Shown: positions 18,525 to 28,010 of the stretch, one piece after another | How the letters are laid out: each line of letters begins with the position of its first letter | How positions within the stretch are numbered: the stretch's first letter is position 1 | Assembly: GCF_024611995.1 (NCBI RefSeq) | Contig: NZ_CP102509.1 | Location: 8,370,001-8,434,000 of the forward strand | DNA from: Streptomyces sp. NBC_00162 | GTDB taxonomy: Bacteria; Actinomycetota; Actinomycetes; Streptomycetales; Streptomycetaceae | DNA length: 64,000 bases | Direction: 5' to 3' | Notes under the pieces: generated by a model | Database searches by the model: none | What the model was told of the DNA's origin: nothing | The model's input: the letters and a program-made list of their open reading frames with translations, nothing else | Position numbers and translations under genes: made by a program

Positions 18525-19170
18525 TGAAGAGTCTTTCTGTGGTGGTGTCGTGGGTTTCGGCCCAGCGCTCGATGAGAGGGGCGCCGTGGGCAGGGATCTG
18601 TTCGGGGGTGTGCAGGTGGGCGACATGACCGGCCATCTCGTCGATGTCCGGCAGCAGGTCGTTCACCCAAGCGGTGATGAGCAGCGGGTCTTGTGGTTCG
18701 AGTTTGAGCAGGGCTGCCGTCACGGTCTGGGCGTCGTCGTACCCGACCAGGCGGGCCAGGTCGGCGGGGTCCATCGCGGCGCGGTGGGCGAGCAGGCCGA
18801 GCACGACCGGGCGCGACCAGGTCCGTGCGCGAGCGTCGAGGGGGCCGGGCCAGAGCGTCTGCAGGACACGCAGGTACCCGCGCCCCAGGCGTCTCCCGTT
18901 GGTCCTCAGCGCCTGGCTGGGGGTTCGGGCGGCCCAGGCGGCCTCGACCGCGCCGAGGTCGCCGCCGTCGGCCGCCACCGCCCGTGCGACGACCGCGGTT
19001 CCGGCCTCCACACGGGTGACCGTGCGGAGCCGGGTGCGCAGGTAGGCGGGAACGTCGGCCGGTGTCGTGCCGGCCCGCAGGGCGGGCTCCAGACCGGCGG
19101 ACTGTGTGTGTCCGCCGGACGGGAGCCGGGCGTCGCCCAACAGGGCGAGCAGGAGTGAAGAGGTGCTCAC
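18517..19170 (-). CDS. ureF: Urease accessory protein UreF
   Basis: A 217-residue all-alpha protein starting [20 protein letters not shown], matching the UreF N-terminus, with the family core [20 protein letters not shown] and RRLGRGYLR. UreF bridges UreD and UreG in the activation complex and gates GTP hydrolysis. GTG 19170 starts eight bases after the ureC stop. The longer frame upstream to 19356 is the antisense tail of ureC and is rejected. Confidence 0.9.
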   Translation of the reverse strand: MSTSSLLLALLGDARLPSGGHTQSAGLEPALRAGTTPADVPAYLRTRLRTVTRVEAGTAVVARAVAADGGDLGAVEAAWAARTPSQALRTNGRRLGRGYLRVLQTLWPGPLDARARTWSRPVVLGLLAHRAAMDPADLARLVGYDDAQTVTAALLKLEPQDPLLITAWVNDLLPDIDEMAGHVAHLHTPEQIPAHGAPLIERWAETHDTTTERLFSA

Positions 19171-19178
19171 GGGTCGCC

Positions 19179-21079
19179 TCAGAAGAGCAGATATCGCTGG
19201 GTGAGCGGCAGGTTCTGCGGGGGGTTCGGCTGGTCCAGGTACCAGAACCCCTTGAGGTCTGTGTGCTCTGTGAGGCTGTGTCCCTGCGCCGGGTCGACTC
19301 CCGGGATCTCCAACGCGATCGTGAACTTGGTCGGGTTGATGTCGATTTTGAAGCACTTGTCGTTGAAGACCATGTCCTTCTTCGTGACGCTCTTGACCGG
19401 CTTGGCGCCCTTCAGCTCACGCCGCAGACCGAGGGTGGCCGTCAGCGAGTCCTTGAACACGCCCTTGCCTTTCACCGCGCTGTACGGGTCATTGCCGGCG
19501 GGCGGGTTGAGGGCCTTGTCCGAGACGAACGCGTAGGACACCTGGGAGGCGATCGCGTGGGCCATCGCCGGGCGTAGGAAGGTGGGCTGCGGGGTGGACA
19601 CCGAACCGTTCGGGTCTCCCAGGTTGCCGAGGACCATGGCGCCGCCCTTGATGACCACCTCGGGCCGTACGGCGAAAAACCGCGGGTCCCACAGCACGAG
19701 GTCGGCCAGCTTCTCCACCTTCACCGAGCCGACGTGGTCGTCGATGCCGTGGGCGATGGCGGGGTTGATCGTGTACTTGGCCACGTAGCGCAGAGCACGG
19801 GCGTTGTCGCCCTCCCCTGCTCGTCCCCGTAGAAGAAGTTCGCGTCCCCGTTGAAGGTCTTGTGGCTCCACTCCTTCATGACGTGTGCGACCTGCCAGGT
19901 GCGGGTTACGACCTCGCCGATGCGGCCCATGGCCTGGGCGTCGGAGGAGGTGATGGACATCGCGCCCATGTCGTGCAGTACGTCCTCGGCGAACATGGTC
20001 GTGGAGCGGATGCGGGAGTCGGCGAACGCCTGGTCGTTCGGGTTGGCCAGGTCCAGGTGGTGGGCGGAGGCCAGCATGTCGATGTGCTCGGCCACGGTGT
20101 TCACCGTGTACGGCAGCGTCGGGTTCGTCGAAGCGGGCAGGACGTTTTCCTTGGCGGCCACCTTCAGGATGTCGGGGGCGTGCCCGCCGCCGGCACCCTC
20201 CGCGTGGAAGACGTGGATGCCGCGTCCGTCGATGGCATCGAGGGTGGTCTCGCTGAAGCCGGCCTCGTTGAGGGAGTCGGCGTGCAGGGCGACCTGTAGG
20301 CCCCACTTTTCCCCGGCCTTCAACGCGGCGTCCAGAGCTGCCGGGGTGGCTCCCCAGTCCTCGTGGATCTTGTAGCCTCCGGCACCCGCCAGCGCCTGCT
20401 CGTCCAGGCCGTCCTCGCTGACGGTGTTGCCCTTGCCCAGCAACATGACGTTGACCGGCAGGTCGTCGAAGCTGCGGTGCAGGTTCACCAGGTGCTGCGG
20501 GCCGGGGGTCACGGTGGTCGCCTTGGAGCCCTCAGAGGGGCCCACGCCGCCGCCGACCAGGGTGGTCGTCCCTGTAGCGAGAGCCTCCGTGACGGCGGAC
20601 GGGGAGATGTAGTGCACGTGGGTGTCGATGGCCCCGGCGGTGAGGATCTTGCCCTCGCCGGAGATCACGTCCGTGGAAGGCCCGATCTCCAGCCCAGGGG
20701 TAACCCCAGCCATGACGTCGCTGTTCCCGGCCTTGCCGATCGCGACGATCTTGCCGTCCTTGATGCCGACGTCAGCACGCACAATGGCGTTCTTGCTGGC
20801 ACTCTCACCCGGGACGAGGCTTGCCAGGTCCTGGGCGGGGGCAACGTCCAGGACGACCACGTTGGTAATCACGGTGTCAGGTGCGCCCTCCGTACTGGTG
20901 GTGGTGCCCTGCAGCATCGACTCGCGGATGGTCTTGCCGCCGCCGAAGACCGCCTCGTCGCCGCCGAACGTCAGGTCGTGGGTGACCTCGATCCAGAGGT
21001 TGGTGTCGCCCAGGCGGATCTGGTCGCCTACGGTCGGGCCGTAGGACTTCGCATAGTTCCCGCGGGTGATGATCGTCAT
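19179..21079 (-). pseudogene. ureC: Urease alpha subunit, one frameshift
   Basis: ATG 21079 with GGAGGAAAG upstream. The frame carries the nickel-site motifs [12 protein letters not shown] (His-x-His), [13 protein letters not shown] (the Lys region carbamylated in urease), [13 protein letters not shown] and [16 protein letters not shown]. The mobile-flap motif, usually VCHHLD, reads SAHHLD, so the flap Cys is replaced by Ala. After FFYGDEQ the frame breaks near 19811-19817 and resumes one base off as [20 protein letters not shown] through to the normal end (QPTFLRPAMAHA and QRYLLF). One base repairs a protein of about 633 residues, so the break may be a sequencing error. Confidence 0.92.
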
Positions 21080-21111
21080 TTCTTTCCTCCAGCTGGGTGT
21101 GCGAGGCCCGG

Positions 21112-21710
21112 TCAGTCGAGGTCGACGTCGCTGGCTGGCTTGTCCTTGCGCAGGCCCGGAACGCGGCGCTTCCCGCCCATCTCCACGACCTCGATCTTGT
21201 CGCTGGGAGCGTTCTCGGGGCTGAACCGCTTCGAATCCCCCGGAGCCACATCGAGACGGAATCCCCAGGGGGCCCTTCCCGGCGTCTTCGACCGGTCGTG
21301 CGCGAACCGGCGGGCCTCGGCGATCTGCTCAGGCCGCGAGAGCTGTCGGTCCGTCAGAGCCTCCTCAGCCTGAGCGGCAGCGTTCTTGTCAGTGAAGAAC
21401 AACAGGTCCTCGTTGACATCGGCCAGATGGATGTGCGAACCGATCTGGATGTCGCGGTCACCGACGTTGATCACGTAGAGAACGGCCTTGGCGCCCTGGG
21501 AGTTGAGCTCGTGGTTCGCATCCGGATCCCTGACCCACACTCCCCCACCTCGTACTCGGAAAAGGCGTAGACCGTGCCCGGATCCAGGGAAGAGGGTTTG
21601 GGCAAGGGCTCTTCGAGCCTCAGGCCAGGACCGGGCGGCGTGGGAACCGGCTGACTGACCGCATACAAGGGCGGCTCAGGATTCGTGGACAGCGGCTGGA
21701 AGTAGGGCAT
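21112..21710 (-). pseudogene. ureB: Urease beta subunit (long form), one frameshift
   Basis: ATG 21710 opens a Pro-rich N-terminus (MPYFQPLST, then AVSQPVPTPPGPGLRL) leading to VYAFSEYEVG. In a 5-base C run (21542-21546 on the plus strand) the frame shifts and continues as VWVRDPDANHEL, then the UreB core VLYVINVGDRDIQIGSHIHL and [20 protein letters not shown]. Repaired length is about 199 residues against the usual 100-110. Additions are an N-terminal extension and an insert (about residues 105-140) before the second core strand. It forms the trimeric core with UreA and UreC. Confidence 0.85.
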
Positions 21711-21720
21711 GGATTCGTCC

Positions 21721-22107
21721 TCAGCTGCTCGGAACGGGCTTCGGGACGGGCTTCGGGTCGCGGATCGGGTTGTAGAGGGTGACCAGCTTGCGGCCGTCAG
21801 GAAATGTCGCCTCGACCTGGAGGATGTCGAGCATCTCGGGCACCCCCTCCATCACGTCGGCCCGCGTGAGGACGCTCTCTCCCTCGCCCCGGGTGTCGCC
21901 CTGCCGGTCTTCCAGGGGAAGGCGGGCATCGCTCATCATCTGGTCGACGGTGTAGTTGCCCGCCCGTGCTTCCTCGATGACCCAGCAGCTGATGTAGGCC
22001 ACGGCCTCGGGGTAGTTCAGCTTGATGCCGCGCTCCTTGCGATAGCTGGCGAGCATCCCGGCCACGCTCAGCAGCAGCTTTTCCTGCTCTGAGGGAATCA
22101 GGTGCAT
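21721..22107 (-). CDS. ureA: Urease gamma subunit
   Basis: A 128-residue protein starting [20 protein letters not shown], the UreA N-terminus, with [20 protein letters not shown] and [18 protein letters not shown], all canonical. The C-terminal PVPKPVPSS tail extends beyond the usual 100 residues, in keeping with the long ureB. ATG 22107 has GAGGAGCACGG upstream. It is the first gene of the operon; ureB starts 10 bases after its stop. Its promoter must lie in the 22.1-22.8 kb interval. Confidence 0.93.
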   Translation of the reverse strand: MHLIPSEQEKLLLSVAGMLASYRKERGIKLNYPEAVAYISCWVIEEARAGNYTVDQMMSDARLPLEDRQGDTRGEGESVLTRADVMEGVPEMLDILQVEATFPDGRKLVTLYNPIRDPKPVPKPVPSS

Positions 22108-22786
22108 CCGTGCTCCTCGATGGTGGTGATGGCGCCCTGACCCCAGACGGATCAGGGTGCTCGCACAGCCCCGGTGCCGAGGCAGGCCGCCAAGACGGCT
22201 CCCTCGACACCGGGGCCGGGCATACGTAGGGCTTGTCAGCGGAACTCCTGCAGGGTTGCGGTGCCGTACGTCCGCCGGACCAGCCAGACGGCGCCCGCAC
22301 GCCTCCTGATCGACGCCCCGCAACAGGCACCCCGCGGTGGCGTGGCGGGCGATGAGGTGACCTCGCCCAATAGGACAACGCGTGGCCGCACCGCCAGGAC
22401 TGAGGCTGGGCAGACCCGCCACAGCCGAGAACGGGGGCGCCGAGGCACGACGCGCACCGGGCCGGTCGGAAATCCGGGGCGCTGCCGGTCAGGACAAGCC
22501 GCGCACGGCGAGTGAGCCATACGATCGCGCCTCGCCGCTGAGTCCCGATGCTGCCGTTGCGGTGAGTCATACCGGCCCTGAACCACTCGTGGCTGCCTGC
22601 GTGGCTGCGGAGTACCACGGCAGCGCCGGCATCCCGGCCGGTCGCGCTCCCAAGAGGTAGGTTCCCCAGCACCCGCTCGAGCCGCGTGCGGACGTCATGC
22701 GAAGACCTCTCCCTGCATTAGCGCATGCCGAACACGTCTCGATTCACGAGACGGCGGCCACCCGCCTGCAGCAGCCAGACATTGCA
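22108..22786. other. Upstream region of the urease operon, no gene supported
   Basis: Long overlapping open frames on both strands lack motifs and are typical GC-driven noise. This interval should contain the urease promoter; I could not single out one. Confidence 0.4.
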
Positions 22787-22821
22787 GCACTATAGAGCGA
22801 CATTTGTACGCTCTATAGTGC
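22787..22821. repeat. AT-rich perfect inverted repeat
   Basis: GCACTATAGAGC (22787-22798) and GCTCTATAGTGC (22810-22821) are exact reverse complements around an 11-nt spacer, flanked by ATTGCA and CAATT. The surrounding 80 bases are far more AT-rich than the genome. It could be a regulator operator, a recombination site or an element end. Confidence 0.75.
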
Positions 22822-23175
22822 AATTCCTAATAAAATCAGCCGTTAAGATGTGTGATTAAGGAATGTCGAACCTCGGACAGGGCGAATGCCCAGTCTCAGA
22901 AAGTCCAGGTCATCTACGGGATTCAGCGTCTGCGGGGCATCGCTCGCCTTCGACAGCGCAGCGACCTCGGCCGACGGGCGTTCGCTCGTTTTCACCCGAT
23001 ACAGCGGTCCTCTGGCATTGCGTATGCACGAGCCAGAAGACGTGCCAGCGCCGCAGTCTGCCGGAGCGTTCTGGATCAAAGCCGGCCCCCACCAAGGCCG
23101 CTCGACTGCAGCGCCACTTCGCCAAGTTGAACCGTTCTGACTTCTCTGCCGCTCCGTTGTGAGCTATCAGGGAGG
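22822..23175. other. Low-support open frames between the inverted repeat and the IS3 remnant
   Basis: A plus frame (22886-23140, 84 codons) and a minus frame (22843-23079, 78 codons) overlap almost completely. Neither has a clear ribosome site or a motif I recognise, so I annotate no gene. Confidence 0.35.
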
Positions 23176-23433
23176 ATGGGTCTCGTGCCCATGAAGATTG
23201 ACGCAACCCTTCGTAGCCAGGCCGTGAGGCTGGTGACAGAGCATCGTGCGGAGTACTCCTCCGAGCGTGCACCGCACATCCAGGTCGCCGAATCCCTCGG
23301 CGTCTCCCGGGAGTCCGTGCGGCGCTGGGTGATGCAGTACGAGATCGACGCCGGCCAGGCGGCGGGCGGCCAATGGACGCCCGTTCGTCTCACTTCCGTG
23401 GCTCATGGGCCAGACAGGGGCCACTGGGAATGA
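23176..23433 (+). mobile_element. IS3-family orfA remnant
   Basis: From ATG 23191 the frame reads MKIDATLRSQAVRLVTEHRA, then VAESLGVSRESVRRWVMQYE and IDAGQAAGG. This is the N-terminal helix-turn-helix of an IS3-family OrfA. After about 70 residues it leaves the family; the leucine-zipper part and the whole of orfB (integrase catalytic domain) are missing. TTGAACCG near 23126 could be a decayed terminal repeat. Confidence 0.7.
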
Positions 23434-23685
23434 GGAAAGGTCACTCATTCTGAGACGCTACAGCGCCGACAGCACCGGATCAACGGCGGGTAGCGGAACG
23501 TGGTAGGGCGCTTCTCTTCCGCGATCTGCCGCTGATCCCGGTTCAAAGCGTCTTCTTGGGCCTCAAGGGAGACGGCCTCGCCGTGGGTGGCTTTGTCAGC
23601 GAGTTACGGCTCTGGCTCAAGTTCTGTGGAGTGTCACTCCCCGTGGCGCAGGACCCTTGACGGCCGGTCGGCTGGGGAGCCGTTC
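23434..23685. other. Gene-free stretch
   Basis: No supported gene or strong hairpin between the IS3 remnant and the SnoaL-like fragment. Confidence 0.4.
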
Positions 23686-24072
23686 TCATGACTGGCCGGG
23701 CCCGTCGAGGCGTTCCGTGGGACCGGCGAAAGAGAGGAAGAGAGTCCGCATGGTGAGCAGCCAGGTGTCGTCCACCTTGCGGAACGTGTCTTCGTAGTGC
23801 CCCACCTGAACCGGGGGCCGCGGCGGTACGAGGCCCTCGCTGTAGCCGTCCACACGGTACGTGGTGAAGTAGGTGGTGGCGGCGGCGGTGTCCGCAGAGG
23901 TCACGGTAACCAGGATGTTGGTGCATATACGGCGTGACAGTCGGTCTGCGGGCCGGTTGCCGAAGTAGATGCGCAGGGCGTCGTGACCCGCAATGCGGCG
24001 GTCGCCGGCGGGCCATTCCCAGGTGCCGTCCTGCGTGAAGAGGTCCGCCACCGAGCCCGGGTCCCCGAGGTC
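23686..24072 (-). pseudogene. NTF2/SnoaL-like protein, N-terminally truncated
   Basis: The frame reads DRLDLGDPGSVADLFTQDGT, WEWPAGDRRIAGHDALRIYF, then TYRVDGYSEG and HYEDTFRKVDDTWLLTMR. This is the cone-shaped SnoaL-like fold from the first helix onward. A TGA lies immediately upstream of DRLDL, and the usual first helix of about 25 residues is absent. A shortened protein from GTG 24051 is possible but would lack part of the pocket. The family includes isomerases, dehydratases and non-catalytic binders. Confidence 0.6.
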
Positions 24073-24245
24073 GAGCCGATCCGTGACTCAGTGTGGCCAG
24101 TCCACAGGACCTGAGCCAGAACCCGTGAAACACCAGTCGGCCGACGAACCGAAGGTCCGAAGGCACGTCTGCCTGGGGTGCGGCACGAGTACGGCCTCTG
24201 ACCGGTTCGGTAGCCGTCCGGCCGTCCGGCCGTGCAGTCGGAAGG

Positions 24246-24788
24246 CTACTGAACCGGGCCGGCCAGTGTCTCGATCGTGCCCGGATACCAGGGATCGGGC
24301 TCGCGGGTGAGGCTCGTAAGCTCTTCGGGTGGTTGATTCCCGTCCCTGACGATAGTCACGTATGCCTTCGCCTCCTGCAGGCTTATCCGCGGGGCCTGTT
24401 TGCGCAGGTGCTGCATGGCGGCGGCGGTGCCGGCGGAGTCCGAGAGGCGGCGGACGGCCGCGGCGAGCGGGTCGGCTGCTCTGATGCCCTTGACCTGCCA
24501 GAGGTAGAGCTCTTCCCAGTCCTCGGTCCAGGCGGTGCCGGGAACGAAGTGGATGCTCCCGTCCTCCCGGTCGACCAGGTAGGGGCCGCCGAGGAGATTC
24601 GAGCGCCGATCAGGGTTGCGGACGAACTCCGCCGAGCTCCAGTAGAAGAGCCACCCGACCGACCGCTCCTCGACGTGGTAGACGGCCAGGTTCGGGATCA
24701 ACCGCGCCCATGCCCAGGTCCGCCGCTCCCGCGCCAGCAGGGACTCGACCAGCTCGACCGCTCGTTCCTTGGAGATCACACTCCCCAT
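24246..24788 (-). CDS. YrhB/Imm35-like immunity-type protein
   Basis: A 180-residue protein. Residues 5-85 match the YrhB (immunity protein 35) pattern: ISKERAVELVESLLARE, WLFYWSSAEFVRN, LLGGPYLVDREDGSIHFVPG. The C-terminal 80 residues add an Arg-rich linker and a second helix-strand unit (SLQEAKAYVTIVRDGNQPP). Family members are associated with polymorphic toxins, which they neutralise. No toxin gene is nearby, so it may be an orphan immunity protein. ATG 24788 follows GGAGG closely and GTG 24779 is an alternative. Confidence 0.75.
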   Translation of the reverse strand: MGSVISKERAVELVESLLARERRTWAWARLIPNLAVYHVEERSVGWLFYWSSAEFVRNPDRRSNLLGGPYLVDREDGSIHFVPGTAWTEDWEELYLWQVKGIRAADPLAAAVRRLSDSAGTAAAMQHLRKQAPRISLQEAKAYVTIVRDGNQPPEELTSLTREPDPWYPGTIETLAGPVQ

Positions 24789-25121
24789 CCTCCACCCCGG
24801 GCAACCGGACGCTGCACGAGTCCCCAGCTGCTCGCCAGCACAGACCAAGCCGGCCAGCGAACACATCCTCACCGGCTCCGCCGACGCTTTCAGCACATCC
24901 GACGCACCCTCGCCAACGCACTCCACCGCGCCGAACAGGACTACTTCGAAGCCTCATGCCGACGCAACTTGACGGCTACCAGCCCACCGGCGAACAGCTC
25001 CTTGGCCAGTTGGCCAGTTGGGCAACACGTTGGCCGGATGTACGACCCTGGCCTCACACCAAACGCCCGTATAGGGATTTTATGCCATATTTCGGACACG
25101 TCTCCTGACGAAAGGCATGTC
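24789..25121. other. Gene-free stretch with a repeated TTGGCCA element
   Basis: Positions 25002-25025 contain TTGGCCAGTTGGCCAGTTGG, upstream of the NmrA-like gene. Its reverse complement shares ACTGGCCAACT with the palindrome downstream of that gene (25930-25956). No gene supported. Confidence 0.5.
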
Positions 25122-25849
25122 ATGAAGTTTGCGGTCATCGGCGGTACCGGGCTGATCGGGTCGCAGGTTGTCAAGAATCTGAACGCCGCCGGGCACGAGG
25201 CGGTGCCGCACTCGCAGTCCACCGGAATCGACGTCGTCAGCGGCCAGGGACTGGGCGAGGCAGTAGCGGGGGCGGACGTCGTCGTCAACCTGACGAACTC
25301 CCCGACCTTCGACGAAGCCTCCCCGGCCTTCTTCCAGACCTCGATGGACAACCTTCTGGCCGCAGCCCAGAAGGGCGGCGTCGGCCACTTCGTTATTCTC
25401 TCGATCGTCGGCGCGGACCAGGTGCCGGAGCTGGACTACTACCGGGCCAAGGTGCTCCAGGAGGACGTTCTCGGGGCCGGGCCGGTCCCCTACTCGATCG
25501 TACGCGCGACGCAGTTCATGGAGTTCATGGACGCTGTCCTGTCCTGGACCGCCGACGGCGACACCGTCCGGCTGCCCGCCACGCCGATCCAGCCGATCGC
25601 CTCCAAGGACGTGGCCGACGCAGTGGCGGAAGTCGCCGCGGGCGCCCCGCTGGGGGCATTCGCAACATCGCCGGGCCCGAGGTCTTCTTTCTGGACGAGC
25701 TGGGCCGGATCACCCTCTCCCACAAGGGCGACGGCCGCACCGTTGTCACCGACCCCACCGCCGGTATGTTCGCCGTCGTCAAGGGTGATGTCCTCACCGA
25801 CAAGGACGCCTACCTCGCCCCCACCCGCTACGCCGACTGGCTCTCCTGA
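25122..25849 (+). pseudogene. NmrA-like NAD(P)-binding protein (atypical SDR), one frameshift
   Basis: ATG 25122, with AAAGG upstream, begins KFAVIGGTGLIGSQVVKNLN, a Rossmann GxxGxxG motif. VVNLTNSPTFDE and HFVILSIVGADQVPELDYYR follow, with the YxxxK-like YYRAK. After AEVAAGAPLG a five-G run (25652-25656) loses one base; the correct frame continues GGIRNIAGPEVFFLDELGRI through APTRYADWLS at 25849. Repaired length about 243 residues. Proteins of this type sense or use NAD(P) and often sit beside HxlR-type regulators. A single indel suggests possible sequencing error. Confidence 0.8.
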
Positions 25850-25929
25850 ACCGCTCGCGCCCTCCACCTTCCAGTTCGGCCAGACGCGGACGATCCAGGT
25901 AGCCGACAGGTGCTCCATGTCCTGAGCGC

Positions 25930-25956
25930 TGTAGTTGGCCAAACTGGCCAACTACA
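25930..25956. repeat. Perfect 12-bp palindrome with 3-bp centre
   Basis: TGTAGTTGGCCA (25930-25941) and TGGCCAACTACA (25945-25956) are exact reverse complements. It could be an operator or a hairpin. It shares the 11-mer ACTGGCCAACT with the element upstream of the NmrA-like gene. Confidence 0.7.
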
Positions 25957-25989
25957 TGGTTCTGACCGCCCTTCCGCGATGAGCGACGG

Positions 25990-26035
25990 CGCGGGCCCGT
26001 CCACCGGCCGGCACCAGCCGGCGGGCAGGCCCGCG
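25990..26035. terminator. GC-rich hairpin terminator
   Basis: CGCGGGCC (25990-25997) pairs with GGCCCGCG (26028-26035), with an inner CCGGC/GCCGG stem. The sequence is strikingly like the terminator at 12835-12880. Confidence 0.6.
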
Positions 26036-26449
26036 TCCGTTGGGCTGCCGTGGCCCGCACGGTCCGGCCGCGCTTCTCCTGCCCCATCAGGTGGCGGCCG
26101 ATGACCATGCGTCATATCCGGCAAGTGCCGTTAGGCGCAGGTGCATTGATTGCGCGGCCGGAAGTGGGGCGTATGCCCAGAAGCAGCCCTCAGCCCGCGC
26201 CCAGGTAGGCGTCATGCCGCTGCCAGTCCACGGGTCCACCCGTGCTCGCGCGGGTTCCAGTCCGGATCGACCCGGGCGAGCTGGTCGCCTCGTCGGCGGG
26301 CGCAGGCCGGGTCTTTGCTGAGTCCGCCGGGCCTGCGGATGTCGGTGAGCCGCTGCCCGATGGCCGTGTCGAGGACTCCGGGGAGTATCGCCTCGGCGAG
26401 GAGAATATCCCCTGGGAGTCGTCCTGCTCGGCCGCGTACGCTCGGCCGT

Positions 26450-26826
26450 ATGCCCCGCTCTTCGAGGAAGTCCCGTCGGCTCGTTGCCGATGGGCGTACC
26501 TATCTGTGGACGGTTCGCCACGGCCACTGCGTGCTGGAAGACGGCGGCTGCCGCAAGACCCTCACCCTGCGCTCTCACCCGTCGGGCACCGGCGGCTTGC
26601 TCCGCTTCGTCTTCGATGAGGGCCCCGGTCGGTACGTCGCGGGTTTCACTACGGGGTCGGGGGAGGTGGGGGGTGTCGGCCTCGGCGCTTCGAACCTGCA
26701 CGAGCCGGGCACCGTACGGTTCTTGCTCGACATGGCGCTGGCCGGCGGATGGGTACCGAGGAGAGGCGGGAAGCGAAGGTCGACGGCTGGACCTTCCTCG
26801 AGGCGGCGGTCGCCGCACGGGGCTGA
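26450..26826 (+). pseudogene. Streptomyces hypothetical protein, one frameshift
   Basis: ATG 26450 gives SRKSRRLVADGRTYLWTVRH, then PGRYVAGFTTGSGEVG and NLHEPGTVRFLLDMALAGGW. This resembles a small protein family I recall as common in Streptomyces, of unknown function. Near 26756-26764 the frame slips, and the normal ending is in the next frame (KVDGWTFLEAAVAARG, stop 26826). Repaired length about 125 residues. No membrane segment or metal motif. Confidence 0.6.
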
Positions 26827-27026
26827 CGCCGCGGCCGAGCCGCTACTGTCGCCGGTCGGGTGAAGGTGAGCAGTCGTCATGCTTCTGACCTGAGGTTGTG
26901 CAGGTTGGCGGAGCGGGCTGGGGACCCAGTCGGGACCGGGGGCCCGGGAGGGCGGCGCGGTCGGGACGGTGGTGATCGGCTTGCGCCGTACGGGTCGGGT
27001 GAATCGGCTGACACCGTCCTGCGTCG

Positions 27027-27593
27027 GTGACGATGATGCTCGGCATGCGCAGACAGACCCCGCCGGATGCAGATGCCTGGGCCGCCGCCCCCGACCCGCT
27101 GCTGGCCTTGGCCGAACGAGAACTGGCGTTCTATCAGCGCCGCGGAGACGCCTCGCGCCGCGCGCACCGCACGATCGAACTCGGAGCACTGACCAGTGCA
27201 TCCGCGACGGTGGTAGCGGCAGGACTGCACGCCCCGGCATGGGTGACGACGATCGTTGCCGGGGGCACCCTTTTCTGCACCGGGTTCCGTCAGATCTTCG
27301 CCCCTGGCCCCCGCTGGGTGCTGGCGGCCCAGGCCCGTGAATCCCTGCGCCGCGCGGTCAACCGCTATCGGCTGCTCCCGGTGGCCGAGCGGGACGCCGA
27401 AGCGCGGGCACAGCTGCTCGCCGCCATTGAAGAGGTCGGCAATGAACAGGTCAGCCAGTGGGCAGGGCAACGACAGCAGGCCTCCGTCGGGGGAACCCCA
27501 CCCCCACCCAGATCCCTCCCGCCTAAAGGTCGACGAGGTCCGGCCCGGGCGAAGGAACTCGCCGCCAGTCGGCCGACGACGATCGCAGTCTGA
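27027..27593 (+). CDS. DUF4231/SLATT-domain membrane protein
   Basis: A 188-residue protein. Residues about 28-140 match the SLATT/DUF4231 layout: an amphipathic helix (ALAERELAFYQRRGDASRRA), two membrane helices (LTSASATVVAAGLHAPAWVT and IVAGGTLFCTGFRQIF), then a helical cytoplasmic region (RESLRRAVNRYRLLPVAERD). The C-terminus is Pro/Arg-rich and disordered. SLATT proteins have been proposed as pore-forming effectors in nucleotide-signal conflict systems. No TIR, cyclase or NUDIX partner is beside this one. The start is uncertain: GTG 27027 or ATG 27033 or 27045. Confidence 0.75.
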   Translation: MTMMLGMRRQTPPDADAWAAAPDPLLALAERELAFYQRRGDASRRAHRTIELGALTSASATVVAAGLHAPAWVTTIVAGGTLFCTGFRQIFAPGPRWVLAAQARESLRRAVNRYRLLPVAERDAEARAQLLAAIEEVGNEQVSQWAGQRQQASVGGTPPPPRSLPPKGRRGPARAKELAASRPTTIAV

Positions 27594-28010
27594 GATGGTC
27601 GAGGGTACGGGCGAGCACGGCCGACCGGACCCGGAATCAGCTGTCGCGCGTCGTCCCGCGGGTGGACGCCGAGGACCGGCTTTCGCGGCAACGGGAAGGT
27701 CGCTGCTCCCAGCCCCAGTGGCGCTGACGGCTGCGGGCAGACCCGGCAGCCGCCACACGCCGGGGCCGTAGGCGCGGCCGAGGATCTCGCCGTCGCAGCG
27801 GAGGCGGCGCCGGCCCTCGGCGTCCTGGTGGATGGACGACCACGCGCAGAGATCGACGTGGACGGCCAGGAGAGTGGATGGTGTCAGCGGACGGCGTGGT
27901 CGGCTACGAGGACCTGGGTGACGGCCTCGGTGTAACAAGCCTTCGGCAGCCCGTGCGATCTGGCGTGCGTGGCTGAGCCGCGTACGCGGGCCCGCGCGGG
28001 CCCGCGGCCG
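27594..28010 (-). pseudogene. Fragments of hypothetical genes
   Basis: On the minus strand, 27962-27884 reads LPKACYTEAVTQVLVADHAV then Arg and stop, a plausible C-terminus. Just downstream, 27850-27700 reads IHQDAEGRRRLRCDGEILGR, resembling the start of a small Streptomyces hypothetical protein, then loses its frame. Neither is complete. Confidence 0.3.
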
